In this document: positions 62,090 through 64,000 of the stretch, piece after piece
Layout of the letters: the number at the start of each line of letters is the position of its first letter
Position numbering within the stretch: position 1 is the stretch's first letter
From: Streptomyces sp. F63
GTDB lineage: Bacteria > Actinomycetota > Actinomycetes > Streptomycetales > Streptomycetaceae
Length of the DNA: 64,000 nucleotides
Direction of reading: 5' to 3'
NCBI RefSeq assembly: GCF_018070345.1
Contig: NZ_JAGPXX010000002.1
Location: forward strand, 186,001 to 250,000
Program-made: the position numbers and the translations under genes
The notes under the pieces: generated by a model
What the model was told of the DNA's origin: nothing
Database searches by the model: none
The model's input: only the letters and a program-made list of their open reading frames with translations

Positions 62090-64000
62090 TCACAGGTACC
62101 GCCTGCGCGCCGCCGCGTGACGCTCGTACTCCTCGCGGGCTCTGCGGGCGGCCGGGCGGGTGGCGGTCCCGGCCACCGGTACGTCCCACCAGGCCTGCGC
62201 GCCCGGCACCCCGCTCTCCGTTTCCGTGCCCGCAGCCGCTTCCCTCTCCGGTACCGCCGCTTCCGGTTCCGCCGCGAGCTCCACATGGACGCAGACCGGC
62301 CGGTCGCACGCGCGGGCCACCGCCAGAGCCTCCCGCAGCTCCCCCGCCGTCCCCGCGCGCAGCACGTCCATGCCGAGGCTGGCGGCGTTGGCGGCGAGGT
62401 CGACGGGCAGCGGGTCGCCGGTGTAGCTCCCGTCGGCGGCCCGGAAGCGGTAGGCGGTGCCGAAGCGTTCGGCGCCGGTCGCCTCGGAGAGCCCGCCGAT
62501 GGAGGCGTAGCCGTGGTTCTGGAGCAGCACGAGCTTGACCGGGATGCCCTCCTGGACCGCCGTGACGATCTCCGTCGGCATCATCAGATACGTGCCGTCG
62601 CCGACCAGCGCCCAGACGGGCCGGCCGGGCGCGGCCAGGGCCACCCCGATGGCGGCCGGGATCTCGTATCCCATGCAGGAGTAGCCGTACTCGACGTGGT
62701 ACTGGCGCGGGGAACGGGCCCGCCACAGCTTGTGCAGATCGCCGGGGAGGGAACCGGCCGCGTTGATGACGATGTCCTCGTCCCCCACCAGCGCGTCGAG
62801 GGCGCCGAGGACCCGGGCCTGGGTGGGACGGGCGGCGGGATCGCCGTTCCCCGCGAAGGCGCGGTCGACGCGCTCCTCCCAGCGGGCCCTGGCGCGCCCG
62901 TACGCGTCCTCGTACGCGCGCTCCACGCGATGGCCGGCGAGGGCGTCCGTCAGCGCGCCGAGTCCCGCACGGGCGTCGGCGACCAGCGGCAGACCGCTCA
63001 TCTTGTGGCCGTCGAACGCGGTGATGTTCAGGTTGACGAAGCGGACGCCGGGGGCGGCGAACAGGGTGCCGGAGGCCGTGGTGAAGTCGCTCCACCGGGT
63101 GCCGACGCCCAGGACCGCGTCCGCGGTACGGGCGAGATCGTCGGCGGTGGCGGTGCCGGTGTGCCCGATGCCGCCGACGTCGGCCGGGTGGTCGTGGCGG
63201 AGCGAGCCCTTGCCGGCCTGGGTGGAGGCCACGGGAATGCCGGTGGCGTCGGCGAGCGCCGCGAGCGCCTGCTCGGCCTCGCTGTGGTGAACGCCGCCAC
63301 CCGCGACGATCAGCGGGCGGCGGGCGGCGCGCAGGACGGCGGCCGCCTCGGCCAGGGCCTCGGCGTCGGGCGCAGGACGGCGGACCCGCCACACCCGCTC
63401 GGCGAAGAACTCCTCCGGCCAGTCGTACGCCTCGGCCTGCACGTCCTGCGGGAGCGCGAGGGTGACGGCACCGGTCTCCGCCGGGTCGGCGAGCACCCGC
63501 ACGGCCTGCAGCGCGGCGGGGATCAGCGCCTCGGGGCGCGTCACCCGGTCGAAGTACCGGGACACCGGCCGCAGGCAGTCGTTGACGGACACATCACCCG
63601 CGGACACCGCTTCGAGCTGCTGGAGCACCGGGTCGGCGGGGCGGGTGGCGAAGGTGTCACCGGGCAGCAGCAGGACGGGCAGCCGATTGACGGTCGCGAG
63701 GGCGGCGCCGGTGACGAGGTTGGTGGCGCCGGGGCCGATGGAGGTGGTGACGGCCTGCGCGGAGAGCCGGGCGGTCTGGCGGGCGTGGGCCACCGCGGCG
63801 TGCACCATGGCCTGCTCGTTGCGGCCCTGGAAGTACGGCATACGGTCGGCGCCGGTCTCCAGCAGCGCCTGGCCGAGGCCGGCGACGTTGCCGTGGCCGA
63901 AGATGCCCCAGCAGGCGCGGATGAGGCGGTGCCGCTCGCCGTCGCGTTCGGTGAACTGCCGCGCGAGGAAGGCGACCAGGGCCTGCGCGACGGTGAGACG
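62090..64000 (-). CDS. iolD: 3D-trihydroxycyclohexane-1,2-dione hydrolase, 5' end cut
   Basis: 637 codons visible; the frame continues off the right edge (first visible codons read RLTVAQALVAFLARQFTERD), so only a few residues are missing. ThDP-enzyme architecture: N-terminal Pyr domain (CWGIFGHGNVAGLGQALLE, QAVTTSIGPGATNLVTGAAL), central domain (RRPLIVAGGGVHHSEAEQAL), C-terminal PP domain (EYGYSCMGYEIPAAIGVALA, GDGTYLMMPTEIVTAVQEG, LLQNHGYASIGGLSEA). It opens the ring of 3D-(3,5/4)-trihydroxycyclohexane-1,2-dione in myo-inositol catabolism. The IolD-specific GYASIGGLSE stretch separates it from acetolactate synthases. Other iol genes are presumably beyond the right edge. Confidence 0.92.
   Translation of the reverse strand, partial: RLTVAQALVAFLARQFTERDGERHRLIRACWGIFGHGNVAGLGQALLETGADRMPYFQGRNEQAMVHAAVAHARQTARLSAQAVTTSIGPGATNLVTGAALATVNRLPVLLLPGDTFATRPADPVLQQLEAVSAGDVSVNDCLRPVSRYFDRVTRPEALIPAALQAVRVLADPAETGAVTLALPQDVQAEAYDWPEEFFAERVWRVRRPAPDAEALAEAAAVLRAARRPLIVAGGGVHHSEAEQALAALADATGIPVASTQAGKGSLRHDHPADVGGIGHTGTATADDLARTADAVLGVGTRWSDFTTASGTLFAAPGVRFVNLNITAFDGHKMSGLPLVADARAGLGALTDALAGHRVERAYEDAYGRARARWEERVDRAFAGNGDPAARPTQARVLGALDALVGDEDIVINAAGSLPGDLHKLWRARSPRQYHVEYGYSCMGYEIPAAIGVALAAPGRPVWALVGDGTYLMMPTEIVTAVQEGIPVKLVLLQNHGYASIGGLSEATGAERFGTAYRFRAADGSYTGDPLPVDLAANAASLGMDVLRAGTAGELREALAVARACDRPVCVHVELAAEPEAAVPEREAAAGTETESGVPGAQAWWDVPVAGTATRPAARRAREEYERHAAARRRYL

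Overview
High GC content, strong third-position G/C bias, GTG starts, GTGA/ATGA gene overlaps and the families present (DUF397-neighbourhood-type XRE regulators, RsbW-like ATPases, PucR regulators, VQR-repeat proteins of contractile injection systems) point to a Streptomyces or close relative chromosome. All functional calls come from reading sequence and motifs; no database search was run.

Layout. 1-4.3 kb: a minus-strand regulatory operon (small protein, RsbW-like ATPase, roadblock/LC7 protein, start of a radical SAM protein), then a divergent XRE regulator / HAD hydrolase pair with an operator-like palindrome between them. 4.3-4.65 kb: C-terminal remnant of an XRE/TPR regulator. 4.7-22.8 kb: a phage-tail-like contractile injection system (eCIS) locus: a divergent Ig/TM/ricin-lectin membrane protein, then a co-oriented, tightly overlapped set of sheath, tube, tail-assembly protein, 52-aa protein, very long disordered VQR-motif protein (broken by a 1-nt frameshift), second tube protein, LysM tube/baseplate protein, VgrG-like spike, gp25, gpJ, gpI, and a zinc-ribbon/TM/discoidin-like protein that could tie the particle to the membrane. 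An AAA+ ATPase, DUF4255-type cap, PAAR tip and fibre were not found here.

23.0-26.75 kb: terD, whose last 20 bp are the left copy of a 20-bp direct repeat; the right copy lies 3.17 kb away. Between them is a decayed prophage/integrative element (integrase C-terminus, HK97-type capsid C-terminus, XRE regulator with four-half-site operator, three small genes, two strong terminators). 27-38.2 kb: a second RsbW-like ATPase, a GlsB-type membrane protein, and a minus-strand group of NfeD/YqiJ-like OB-fold protein, flotillin and giant DNA-repair-type AAA ATPase, with a divergently transcribed PucR regulator.

38.2-51.6 kb: a rearranged island: inverted DinB remnant, IS630-family element sitting exactly in the stop codon of a small membrane protein, a 2130-aa RHS protein, a divergent 1031-aa secreted FG-GAP protein, and a chimera in which an RHS fragment is joined through an 11-bp microhomology to a nearly identical but internally deleted copy of the PucR gene. 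51.6-64 kb: S66 LD-carboxypeptidase, DinB protein, GmrSD-like HNH lipoprotein, an ABC exporter whose ATPase is fused to a secreted-type alpha/beta hydrolase, a membrane protein with GDR repeats, an XRE regulator, an ankyrin protein and iolD (cut by the window end).
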